A stretch of DNA of 35,456 nt from Flavobacteriales bacterium MED-G22. GTDB taxonomy: Bacteria; Bacteroidota; Bacteroidia; Flavobacteriales; Flavobacteriaceae. The stretch lies in assembly GCA_002457295.1 (NCBI GenBank), contig NTKF01000011.1, positions 1 through 35,456 of the forward strand, given 5' to 3'. This document shows, in pieces, positions 28,423 to 35,456 of the stretch (positions are counted from its first letter, which is position 1; the number at the start of each line of letters is the position of its first letter). The translations under genes and the position numbers were made by a program. The notes under the pieces were generated by a model. It was not told the origin of the DNA, did no database searches, and saw nothing but the letters and a program-made list of their open reading frames with translations.

Positions 28423-28427
28423 AAAAC

Positions 28428-29057
28428 ATGGATAAAACCATTGCTTTAGATATCACAGCAGGAGAAGCACTTCCTTTGATGGAAGCCTTCTACACTCTTC
28501 AAGGAGAAGGATATCATAAGGGCGCTGCAGCTTTTTTTATACGCATTGGTGGTTGCGATGTAGGCTGCCATTGGTGCGATGTCAAAGAAAGTTGGAATCC
28601 AGAGATTCATCCGGCAACACCTATCACAAAAATTGTAGCTCAAGCGAAAGAGTATTCTAAAACCGTTGTAGTCACAGGCGGCGAACCATTGATGTGGAAC
28701 ATGGATCCGTTGACATTTCGTCTTAAAGCTGAGGGAATGAAAATTCATATCGAAACCTCGGGAGCATATAAATTAACAGGCAGTTGGGATTGGTTTTGTC
28801 TATCTCCAAAAAAAAATAAATTACCAAACAAAGAGGCTTATCAACGGGCCGATGAATTAAAAGTGATCATTTATAACAAAGATGATTTTCGTTTCGCCGC
28901 TGAGCAAGCTCAAAGAGTGAGTTCTAAATGTCACCTGTATCTCCAGCCTGAATGGAGCCGGAGAGATGCTGTTATGCCTTTAATGGTAGACTATGTGTTG
29001 GAGAACACTCAGTGGAAAGTTTCTCTTCAAACACATAAATATTTAAATATTCCTTAA
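28428..29057 (+). CDS. queE: 7-carboxy-7-deazaguanine synthase (QueE)
   Basis: QueE is a radical SAM enzyme that contracts 6-carboxy-tetrahydropterin to 7-carboxy-7-deazaguanine, on the way to preQ0 and queuosine tRNA modification. The 209-aa protein carries the CX3CX2C cluster motif at Cys43, Cys47 and Cys50 (GGCDVGCHWCD), and GGEP (84-87). It lacks most of the C-terminal half of larger radical SAM proteins, as is normal for QueE. Partner genes (queC, queD, queF) are not in the window. It has a likely leaderless transcript and ends in a 4-bp overlap with the next gene. Confidence 0.93.
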   Translation: MDKTIALDITAGEALPLMEAFYTLQGEGYHKGAAAFFIRIGGCDVGCHWCDVKESWNPEIHPATPITKIVAQAKEYSKTVVVTGGEPLMWNMDPLTFRLKAEGMKIHIETSGAYKLTGSWDWFCLSPKKNKLPNKEAYQRADELKVIIYNKDDFRFAAEQAQRVSSKCHLYLQPEWSRRDAVMPLMVDYVLENTQWKVSLQTHKYLNIP

Positions 29058-30205
29058 GGATATATCAAATATTTTTTTCTAATTTTCTTAAATTCATTCA
29101 AGTCCTTACTCCAACTTTTTTTGATTTGATATTCAGACAGACCATTTTCAATTTGTTGTTGGAGTAGTTCAGTTCCTGCAATTCTTGTAAAACCTTTTAA
29201 AAAAAAGGATTCTTTTTCTTGAAAAAGTGTGTAGGCTTCTATAAGCCAAGTCAATTTTATGCCTTTCGGAGCTTCCACAAAGGTGAGGTCTTTGCCATAA
29301 CAAAGTATACCCTTATGTTTTGGATGTTTTGCCCCTTGATTTGGTTGTGGAATGAATGAAAAATCACTTGGAGGAAGGTCAGGATGGCCATAGATTTGAA
29401 ATTGCTTTTCTGTTCCTCTTCCAACGCTAATTACTGTTTGTTCAAGCAGGCAAAGACTAGGATAAAGATGAATTGACTGAGCATTTGGTAAGTTTGGGGA
29501 GGGTTTCACAGGAAGAATATAAGGGGTGTTGTGTGAATAATTATGAATTGGTATTACAGTTAAATCACACTTTAGGTTTTGATCGAGCCACTTTTCACCA
29601 TTGATCATTTGAGCGTATTCGCCAATAGTCATGCCATAGACAATCGGCACTGGATGCATGCCCACAAAACTTTTGAATTTTAAATTAAGGACAGGGCCAT
29701 CAACGAGATGTGCATTTGGGTTTGGACGGTCCAAAACCAACAAAGGAATTCCCTCTGAAGCACAGGCTTCCATCACATTATGAAGGGTAGACAAGTAGGT
29801 ATAAAATCGAGTGCCAACGTCTTGCAAGTCAAAGACCATAAGGTCAATATCTTGAAGTATTTCTGGTTGAGGTTTTCGGTTTTTTCCATAAAGAGATATA
29901 ATTGGTATTCCTGTTTGTAAGTCGATTTGGTCAGCAACTTTTTCTCCATTGTCTGCAAGTCCCCTAAACCCATGCTCTGGGGCAAAAACGCGAACTAGAT
30001 CAATTTTTAGTGCAAGAAGGCTATCTACTAAATGAACAGTCTCAATTCTACTTGCTTGATGAGCAACAAGGCCGATTTTTTTTCCTTCTAAAAGGGGGAT
30101 AAAACTACTGGTTTGATGGGCACCTGGTTTGATCATTCCTTGGGCAAAAACCCAATTTGTTGCACAAACGGCAACCCAAAATAAAAGTGTACTTTTGAAA
30201 TGCAT
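29054..30205 (-). CDS. namZ: Exo-beta-N-acetylmuramidase NamZ family (DUF1343)
   Basis: The 383-aa product has a signal peptide (about 1-21, hydrophobic core then VFA before Gln22), so it is exported. The body matches the DUF1343/NamZ family: KIGLVAHQAS, FAPEHGFRG with Glu77 in the place of a conserved acidic active-site residue, MVFDLQDVGTRFYTY, VLDRPNPNA and the SVGRGTEKQFQIYGHP segment. NamZ enzymes remove terminal MurNAc from peptidoglycan fragments, so a role in wall recycling or scavenging is likely. It converges with queE (4-bp stop overlap) and diverges from the permease gene, start codons 11 bp apart. Confidence 0.92.
   Translation of the reverse strand: MHFKSTLLFWVAVCATNWVFAQGMIKPGAHQTSSFIPLLEGKKIGLVAHQASRIETVHLVDSLLALKIDLVRVFAPEHGFRGLADNGEKVADQIDLQTGIPIISLYGKNRKPQPEILQDIDLMVFDLQDVGTRFYTYLSTLHNVMEACASEGIPLLVLDRPNPNAHLVDGPVLNLKFKSFVGMHPVPIVYGMTIGEYAQMINGEKWLDQNLKCDLTVIPIHNYSHNTPYILPVKPSPNLPNAQSIHLYPSLCLLEQTVISVGRGTEKQFQIYGHPDLPPSDFSFIPQPNQGAKHPKHKGILCYGKDLTFVEAPKGIKLTWLIEAYTLFQEKESFFLKGFTRIAGTELLQQQIENGLSEYQIKKSWSKDLNEFKKIRKKYLIYP
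30190..30197 (+). promoter_or_regulatory. Probable -7 element of the permease gene, inside namZ
   Basis: TACTTTTG is an exact TAnnTTTG match, 19 bp before the permease ATG at 30217, predicting a leader near 13 nt. It lies over the signal-peptide codons of namZ on the other strand. The nearest TTG boxes upstream are spaced 27 bp or more away, longer than usual. Confidence 0.45.
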
Positions 30206-30216
30206 CTTAAAATTGA

Positions 30217-31458
30217 ATGATTTTGAACCTTCCTTTGTTTTTCGCTAAAAGAATGCGCCAACCCGTTTTAAACAAAGATAGTGTTTCTCACCAAATCATA
30301 AATATCGCAACTATTGCAGTCACTTTGGGTATAACAACAATTCTCATTGCAGTGGCAACGGGTAGAGGCCTTCAAAAAGAGATTCGGAAAAAAACAGCTG
30401 CTTTTAATGGCCATTTAGTGGTTATGCCATTTGAGAATAATTCATCAAAAATTTCATTGCTCTCTTTTAAGAACAATCTAGATTTTTCTAGCATTTGGAA
30501 AACTGAAAACCCAATAATTTATTCGTATGGTTTTGCCATTAAAGCAGGAATGCTAAAAGCAGGTGAAGAATTTGAAGGGATTTTATTCAAGGGGGTAGAT
30601 TCAAATTTTGAATCAAGTGAACTTTCAGATTTTATGCGTGAAGGTGAAATTCCTAATTGGGGAGAGAACAATTCAGACAAAATAGTTATTTCACAACGCA
30701 TTGCAGATCGATTAGAACTACACGCTGGAGAAACTGTGGAAGCCTATTTTCAAAATAGTACCACACAACGGCTACCCAATAAAAGAAAATTTACAGTTTC
30801 AGGTATTTTCTCTACCGGTTTTCCTGACATTGACAAAAATTTGATTTTGGGTGATTTGAATCAAATTCAACGTCTAAACCGATGGGGAAATGATCAAATC
30901 GGGGGCTATCAAATATTTTTAAAAGAGCCTAACCAAATTGAAAATATAACAGAAGAAATTTATCAATATTTGCCCCCGGAGTTAGATGCTCAATCTCTGA
31001 ATGATCAATACAGCAGTATTTTTCAATGGATTTCTCTTTTTGACTTTAATATCTTAATTATAATGATAATCATGCTTTTGGTAGGGGTCATTAACATGGC
31101 CACAGCACTTTTAGTTTTAATACTTGAGCGGTCTAGAATGGTCGGGCTTTTAAAAGCATTAGGTGCCCCTCATCGGATGATACAAAATATATTTTTATAC
31201 AATGGAATTGTGATTATGTCAAAGGGGTTGTTGATTGGTAATATTTTGGGTTTACTTTTTTATTTTACTCAACAGCAATGGGGTTGGATTCAATTAGACC
31301 CAGAAACCTATTTTGTCGATAAAGCCCCCGTAATTCTTACTTTTTATGAAATTTTTGCAGTAAATCTAATTTTCTTATTAATTAGCGCTTTGCTATTATG
31401 GTTACCTTCAAGAATCATCATCAGCATAACACCTGCAAAGGTTTTACGGTTTCGATAA
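30217..31458 (+). CDS. LolC/LolE-like FtsX-family ABC permease
   Basis: The 413-aa product has the layout of lipoprotein-releasing and MacB-like permeases: one N-terminal helix (about 27-48), a large extracytoplasmic domain (about 50-270), then three helices (about 278-301, 324-350, 379-396). The GLLKALGAPHRMIQNIFLYNG loop is the FtsX domain signature. The N-terminus LPLFFAKRM is typical of the flavobacterial group. It probably works with a separate ATPase (LolD type), which is not in the window. The likely function is extraction of lipoproteins from the inner membrane; this is family-based. Confidence 0.88.
   Translation: MILNLPLFFAKRMRQPVLNKDSVSHQIINIATIAVTLGITTILIAVATGRGLQKEIRKKTAAFNGHLVVMPFENNSSKISLLSFKNNLDFSSIWKTENPIIYSYGFAIKAGMLKAGEEFEGILFKGVDSNFESSELSDFMREGEIPNWGENNSDKIVISQRIADRLELHAGETVEAYFQNSTTQRLPNKRKFTVSGIFSTGFPDIDKNLILGDLNQIQRLNRWGNDQIGGYQIFLKEPNQIENITEEIYQYLPPELDAQSLNDQYSSIFQWISLFDFNILIIMIIMLLVGVINMATALLVLILERSRMVGLLKALGAPHRMIQNIFLYNGIVIMSKGLLIGNILGLLFYFTQQQWGWIQLDPETYFVDKAPVILTFYEIFAVNLIFLLISALLLWLPSRIIISITPAKVLRFR
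30273..30280 (-). promoter_or_regulatory. Probable -7 element of namZ, inside the permease gene
   Basis: On the minus strand this reads TATCTTTG, identical to the octamers flanking queE and an exact TAnnTTTG match. It is 68 bp upstream of the namZ start, giving a leader of about 60 nt antisense to the permease start. No good -33 box is seen. Confidence 0.4.
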
Positions 31459-31528
31459 AAATTTCTAATACTATAACTTCAGAGAAAACAAAGCAATTAA
31501 ATACCTTTACACTCGTATTACTACTTTA

Positions 31529-32506
31529 ATGAATTATTTCAATAATATTTTAGAAACTATTGGAAACACTCCAATGGTTCGATTGAATTCCATCACAAAA
31601 GATGTCGATGCCCTAGTGTTAGCTAAAATCGAAAGCTTTAATCCAGGCAATTCTGTAAAGGATAGAATGGCTTTAAAAATGATTGAAGAAGCTGAGGCTG
31701 ACGGAAGATTGAAACCTGGAGGAACTATAGTGGAAGGCACTTCAGGGAACACCGGAATGGGATTAGCCTTGGCAGCAATTGTGAAAGGGTATAAGCTGAT
31801 ATGTGTTTCAACAGATAAACAATCAAAGGAAAAATTTGATGTGCTAAGAGGTGTAGGAGCAGAGGTGATTGTTTGCCCCACAGATGTACCTCCCGAAGAT
31901 GAAAGATCATATTACAGTGTTTCAAAACGGATTGGGTCAGAAACTCCCAACGCATGGTATGTCAATCAGTATGACAATCCTGCTAATTCACAAGCACACT
32001 ATGAACAAACAGGACCAGAGATTTGGGCACAAACTGAAGGAAAAATCTCTCACTTCGTGGTGGGTGTTGGAACTGGAGGCACAATTTCTGGTGTGGGAAA
32101 ATATTTGAAGGAAAAAAATCCAGCAATCAAGGTCTGGGGCATTGATACCTATGGATCGGTGTTTAAAAAATACCACGAAACAGGAGTTTTTGACGAAAAA
32201 GAAATTTATCCCTATATCACAGAAGGTATTGGGGAAGATATTCTTCCTGAAAATGTTGATTTTTCTATTATCGACAAGTTTGAAAAAGTGACTGATAAAG
32301 ACGCTGCCATATATACAAGAAAACTTGCTCGTGAAGAAGGTATTTTTGCGGGGAACTCTTGTGGCGCTGCAGTAAAAGGGCTTTTACAGCTAAAGGACAA
32401 TTTCAAAAAAGAGGACGTGGTGGTTGTACTTTTGCACGATTCGGGAAGTCGTTACATTGGTAAAATTTACAATGACGATTGGATGAAAGAGAAAGGTTTT
32501 TTATGA
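31529..32506 (+). CDS. PLP-dependent cystathionine beta-synthase/cysteine synthase family enzyme
   Basis: A 325-aa fold-type II PLP enzyme. The PLP lysine is Lys44 (NPGNSVKDR), the substrate loop is TSGNTG (71-76) and the phosphate-binding loop is GTGGTISG (181-188). The end DDWMKEKGFL and the QYDNPANSQAHYEQT region resemble cystathionine beta-synthase more than plain CysK, but there are no regulatory CBS domains. It should join serine or O-acetylserine with homocysteine or sulfide, so it belongs to sulfur amino-acid metabolism. Which substrate is preferred cannot be told. TACCTTTA at 31502-31509 is a 7-of-8 match for a -7 element. Confidence 0.9.
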   Translation: MNYFNNILETIGNTPMVRLNSITKDVDALVLAKIESFNPGNSVKDRMALKMIEEAEADGRLKPGGTIVEGTSGNTGMGLALAAIVKGYKLICVSTDKQSKEKFDVLRGVGAEVIVCPTDVPPEDERSYYSVSKRIGSETPNAWYVNQYDNPANSQAHYEQTGPEIWAQTEGKISHFVVGVGTGGTISGVGKYLKEKNPAIKVWGIDTYGSVFKKYHETGVFDEKEIYPYITEGIGEDILPENVDFSIIDKFEKVTDKDAAIYTRKLAREEGIFAGNSCGAAVKGLLQLKDNFKKEDVVVVLLHDSGSRYIGKIYNDDWMKEKGFL

Positions 32507-32622
32507 AAATTGTGTGGATTTTAAAACGTAAACTAGTTGAATAAATATTAATTCACTGAGGCATATTTAATTTAAACAATAATTATTAATTAATTTCGTT
32601 CATTATATACTATATATAGGAA
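32507..32622 (+). other. AT-rich gap before the giant surface-protein gene
   Basis: This 116-bp gap contains no gene. TAATTTCG (32591-32598) is a 7-of-8 match to the -7 box and could be the promoter of the downstream gene, with a leader near 20 nt. No terminator hairpin for the preceding enzyme gene was seen. Confidence 0.4.
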
Positions 32623-35456
32623 TTGATACATATTAGGCGCAGTTTAATCCCAAATCTGATAACTTTTTGTATGCTTTTCTTTGCCCTTTTCTCTTCTGGG
32701 CAGGATTTAGGCATTACAAAAGTAGCAGTTGTTGGAGCTACTGAGACAAATTCTGATGAATACAGTTTTTGCCCTACTAATCCAATAAGTTTAGATATTA
32801 CAGTTACAAATTATGCTGATTCAGGTGATAATATAAGTACTACATTATCCTTCACTATAGAAATAACAGGTGTCAATTCTCAAACATTATTCACTGCAAC
32901 AGTTACCAACCTTGTTTCTCTTACCGCAAGCGGAACTACTACGAGTTCAAGAACATTTCGCTACCCAGATGATTTTACAACTTCTACTAATTTAAACTTT
33001 AGCAATCGTGGTATTTCAACGATAACTGTTTCCACCACATCTGTTTCATCAACTGGAGATGTAAATACTGATAATGATGCACATCGGACAACTGCTATAG
33101 TTTATCCTGAGGAAATATTTTCATTATCAGTTTCACCCTCTTCTGCAACTGTATGTCAAGGAGCCCAAATTTATTTTCAAATAAATTCTTCCGGTGCCTC
33201 AGCAACTTTATACAAATTTTTTGTTCAAGGGGCTCTCGAGCAACAAAGTGCTACTGATAATACTATAACATTTTCCACAGATCCCTCAGATCCAAATGCA
33301 CTATCTAATGGCGATAAAGTCACTATTGAAGTATTAGATTCAAATGGATGTCTAGCAAATACTAGTTCCGTGAGTCAAACAGTAATTATTAATACGCTCC
33401 CCGATCCCACATTAACAAATAATGCAACCAATGATGCAATTTGCAGCGGTGATTCTATTCTTTTTACTGCATCTGGAGGGACAGAATACGAATTTTTTGT
33501 CGGAGGGACATTAGAACAATCCAAGAGTAGTTCGAACACATTTATACCAGCTGGGATTGCAAATGGACAAGAAGTCAAAGTAGTAGTATATAACGGTCAG
33601 GGATGTTCTAGCGAGAGAACCAATACAATTAAAGTAATCGAAATTACAGATCCAGGATCGATTGTTTTATCAAATTCGAATGATAGTAAACTTTGCTATG
33701 GTGCTACTATGACGGGTTCTATAAGTTCAACTTCACTTGCCAGCTCTACTAATTCAATAACCTATAGATGGGAAAGTTCGTCTAATGGAACAGACTGGCA
33801 ATTATTTGGAACATCTACATCTACATCTATAACTCCCACAGTATTTTTTTCTGACAAATACTTTAGAAGGGTAGCTACTGCATCAAATATTGACCTTAAT
33901 TGTACATCAAATGGAGCTACAGTTCCAGTTTTTATTGAAGTTAACCCCGAATTTTCTCTAACACTTACCACAAATGAATCATCATATTGTGTAGGTGAAA
34001 ATATTTTGGTCTCTGCAAGCGCGGGTGCAGCAACTTATACTTTCTTTGTTAATGGTAATCAAGTTCAATCATCTTCAGTTAGAACCTACGCAGCTACTGC
34101 TTCAGCATCAACCTCTACCCCAACAAATGATGTCTCAAATAATGATCAAATAAGTGTCCTAGTAACAGATTCCTCAGGATGCACTTATACCTCTTCAATC
34201 ACTGTAGTAGCAAGTGACTCCGGTCTTAATCCCTCATTAACGACTAACCCTGTCGGAAGTGTAATTTGTAAAGGAGATCAAATTGAATTTACAGCCTCAG
34301 GTGGAGTGTCATATACTTTTGAAGTAAATGGCAACCCTCCTGCTTTTGGTGAAGTTGTTGGAAACGTATATACAACCAGCACATTGTCTGGCACTAATGA
34401 AATTCGATTAACAGCCTTCAATAACTATGGATGCTCTGAGACAGTAACAATGACTGTTGAAGTTATTGAAGCTACAGAAGGTGGAACAATCGCATTCACC
34501 ACTGCTTCAGACGCTACCTTGTGTAATGGTGACAATCCTGATCCGATAGTAAGTTCTGCGGATGCAAGTTCGACACATAGTGTGACTTATGTATGGCAAT
34601 CTAAGGTGGATGGTGGTAGCTGGACACCTATAGCGTCGGCTACAGACACAGCGACGTTTGACCCTGCTGCCTTAACAATAACTACAAGTTACAGACGCTT
34701 AGCTTATGCTTACATTGATACAAATGGTGATGGTATAGCCAATGATGGGACGACATGCTCAGACTACGCTGAGTCAAATACTATTACTTTTAATGTTAAT
34801 CCACTTTATGACCCTGGTCTAACAACTAATTCAGGATTAACTCAATATTGCGACGAATCCCCAATCATATTTTCAGTAGCTGCTGCAAGTGGATCTGTTA
34901 CTTATACATTTACAATTGATGGTGATGCTGCAAGACAACAGGTTTCGACTTCTTCAAGAACATTTACTACAACTACAGGGTCAGGTGGTGGATTACAAGT
35001 AAATAATGGAGAAACTGTTTCTATACAAGTTCAAGATAATAATGGTTGTATTTATACTGATTCAATTGTTATACAGGTTGATGATTTTGCTTCTTTAGGA
35101 TTAATTTCTCTAAATGCAAATCCTTCAATTATATGTTCAGGAGGAGATGTACTATTAACAGCTGGCCCTACAGGGGCAGGATATACCTATACTTTTTCAA
35201 CCGGTGGTTCAAATCTTATTACAAATTCCCCAACTCCAACTTTTACTTTAACTAATATTACTGAAGAGAAAATTGTAACCTTAGAAGTTACAAATGCAAA
35301 TGGATGTAGTGATCTAGTTTCAGTAACAATATTTGTTCCTAGACTAAATTCAGGTGGAACCATATCGACTACAGCATCCCTAACTCTTTGTTTGGGAGAT
35401 GGTTTGAATGCAGATATAATAGGCGATGGCAGTAGTCTTAGTACTGCATCAGCGAC
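32623..35456 (+). CDS. Giant secreted Ig-like repeat protein, 3' end outside the window
   Basis: A single frame is open without a stop for 944 codons to the window end. The start is inferred as TTG 32623, four bases after an in-frame TAG. It gives a signal peptide with Arg-Arg in the n-region, a hydrophobic core and SSG before Gln27. An in-frame ATG at 32671 would leave a very short signal. Residues 27-166 form a first domain resembling CARDB-type folds. From residue 167 the chain is a string of Ig/PKD-like domains of 81-111 residues in the order A-A-B-A-A-B-A-A-B. It is rich in Thr and Ser and short of Lys and Arg. It looks like a surface adhesin or gliding-type protein; the C-terminal sorting signal would lie beyond the edge. 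Confidence 0.85.
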   Translation, partial: MIHIRRSLIPNLITFCMLFFALFSSGQDLGITKVAVVGATETNSDEYSFCPTNPISLDITVTNYADSGDNISTTLSFTIEITGVNSQTLFTATVTNLVSLTASGTTTSSRTFRYPDDFTTSTNLNFSNRGISTITVSTTSVSSTGDVNTDNDAHRTTAIVYPEEIFSLSVSPSSATVCQGAQIYFQINSSGASATLYKFFVQGALEQQSATDNTITFSTDPSDPNALSNGDKVTIEVLDSNGCLANTSSVSQTVIINTLPDPTLTNNATNDAICSGDSILFTASGGTEYEFFVGGTLEQSKSSSNTFIPAGIANGQEVKVVVYNGQGCSSERTNTIKVIEITDPGSIVLSNSNDSKLCYGATMTGSISSTSLASSTNSITYRWESSSNGTDWQLFGTSTSTSITPTVFFSDKYFRRVATASNIDLNCTSNGATVPVFIEVNPEFSLTLTTNESSYCVGENILVSASAGAATYTFFVNGNQVQSSSVRTYAATASASTSTPTNDVSNNDQISVLVTDSSGCTYTSSITVVASDSGLNPSLTTNPVGSVICKGDQIEFTASGGVSYTFEVNGNPPAFGEVVGNVYTTSTLSGTNEIRLTAFNNYGCSETVTMTVEVIEATEGGTIAFTTASDATLCNGDNPDPIVSSADASSTHSVTYVWQSKVDGGSWTPIASATDTATFDPAALTITTSYRRLAYAYIDTNGDGIANDGTTCSDYAESNTITFNVNPLYDPGLTTNSGLTQYCDESPIIFSVAAASGSVTYTFTIDGDAARQQVSTSSRTFTTTTGSGGGLQVNNGETVSIQVQDNNGCIYTDSIVIQVDDFASLGLISLNANPSIICSGGDVLLTAGPTGAGYTYTFSTGGSNLITNSPTPTFTLTNITEEKIVTLEVTNANGCSDLVSVTIFVPRLNSGGTISTTASLTLCLGDGLNADIIGDGSSLSTASA
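33121..35456 (+). repeat. A-A-B higher-order array of Ig-like domains
   Basis: Protein-level repeat units by translation. Type A: 33121-33408, 33409-33651, 33949-34218, 34219-34470, 34804-35085, 35086-35343. Type B: 33652-33948, 34471-34803, and one starting at 35344. Type A has a CxG-type start followed by TxSxG and a NGC near the end. Type B has xLCxG, then YRWESS/YVWQS with a following W, and a later Cys. The DNA of the units has diverged, so the order is seen only in translation. Boundaries are approximate to a few residues. Confidence 0.75.

Noticed and set aside
33375..33971. Two minus-strand frames (33375-33578 and 33762-33971) in the last part of the window
   Set aside because: The plus strand is open throughout with a signal peptide and regular repeats, which explains the region fully.
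32623..35456. The repeat region as a recently transferred island
   Set aside because: No transposase, integrase, tRNA or direct repeats flank it, and its base composition looks like that of its neighbours by eye.

Overview
The window is AT-rich DNA from the core genome of a marine member of the Bacteroidota, most likely class Flavobacteriia. This is inferred from four things. The gene order rpsL-rpsG-fusA-rpsJ...rplQ-carA-eno-gltA is flavobacterial. Promoters match the Bacteroidota TAnnTTTG type. Shine-Dalgarno sites are almost absent, with A-rich sequence before start codons. A flavobacterial-type proteorhodopsin sits beside a Blh beta-carotene cleavage enzyme. No tRNA, rRNA, CRISPR array, insertion sequence or phage gene was recognised.

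Region 1 (1-320): the 3' end of an unidentified gene may occupy 3-206. It is followed by a canonical promoter (257-287) driving the ribosomal superoperon. Region 2 (321-17276): 32 co-directional genes merge the str, S10, spc and alpha operons: rpsL, rpsG, fusA, then rpsJ to rplO, secY, infA, rpmJ, rpsM, rpsK, rpsD, rpoA and rplQ. No tuf gene lies between fusA and rpsJ. Three short genes are easily missed or need care: rpmD (11820-11999), rpmJ (14058-14174) and the corrected starts of rpsL, rplD and rplX. A nested stem-loop before rpsD is a good candidate for an S4 autoregulatory leader. The operon ends in a strong hairpin terminator at 17301-17336.

Region 3 (17356-23408): carA, eno and gltA (carbamoyl phosphate, glycolysis, TCA cycle), then a small unknown gene on the minus strand, then argS. 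Region 4 (23412-25179): a bidirectional terminator separates argS from a minus-strand proteorhodopsin. The blh gene is divergent from it. Together they supply opsin and retinal for a light-driven proton pump. Region 5 (25231-32506): ffh and folD; an unknown multi-pass membrane protein; queE (preQ0 pathway); a NamZ-type exo-muramidase; a LolC/E-like ABC permease; and a cystathionine beta-synthase/cysteine synthase family enzyme. The genes are very tightly packed: three convergent pairs overlap by exactly 4 bp at their stop codons, and one divergent pair has start codons only 11 bp apart.

Region 6 (32623 to the window end): the 5' part of a giant secreted protein, open for 944 codons and running off the edge. 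It probably starts at a TTG. After a signal peptide and one N-terminal domain it is built from Ig-like domains in a regular A-A-B higher-order repeat, each complete domain carrying a likely disulfide pair. This looks like a surface adhesin or gliding-type protein and is the least ordinary object in the window.
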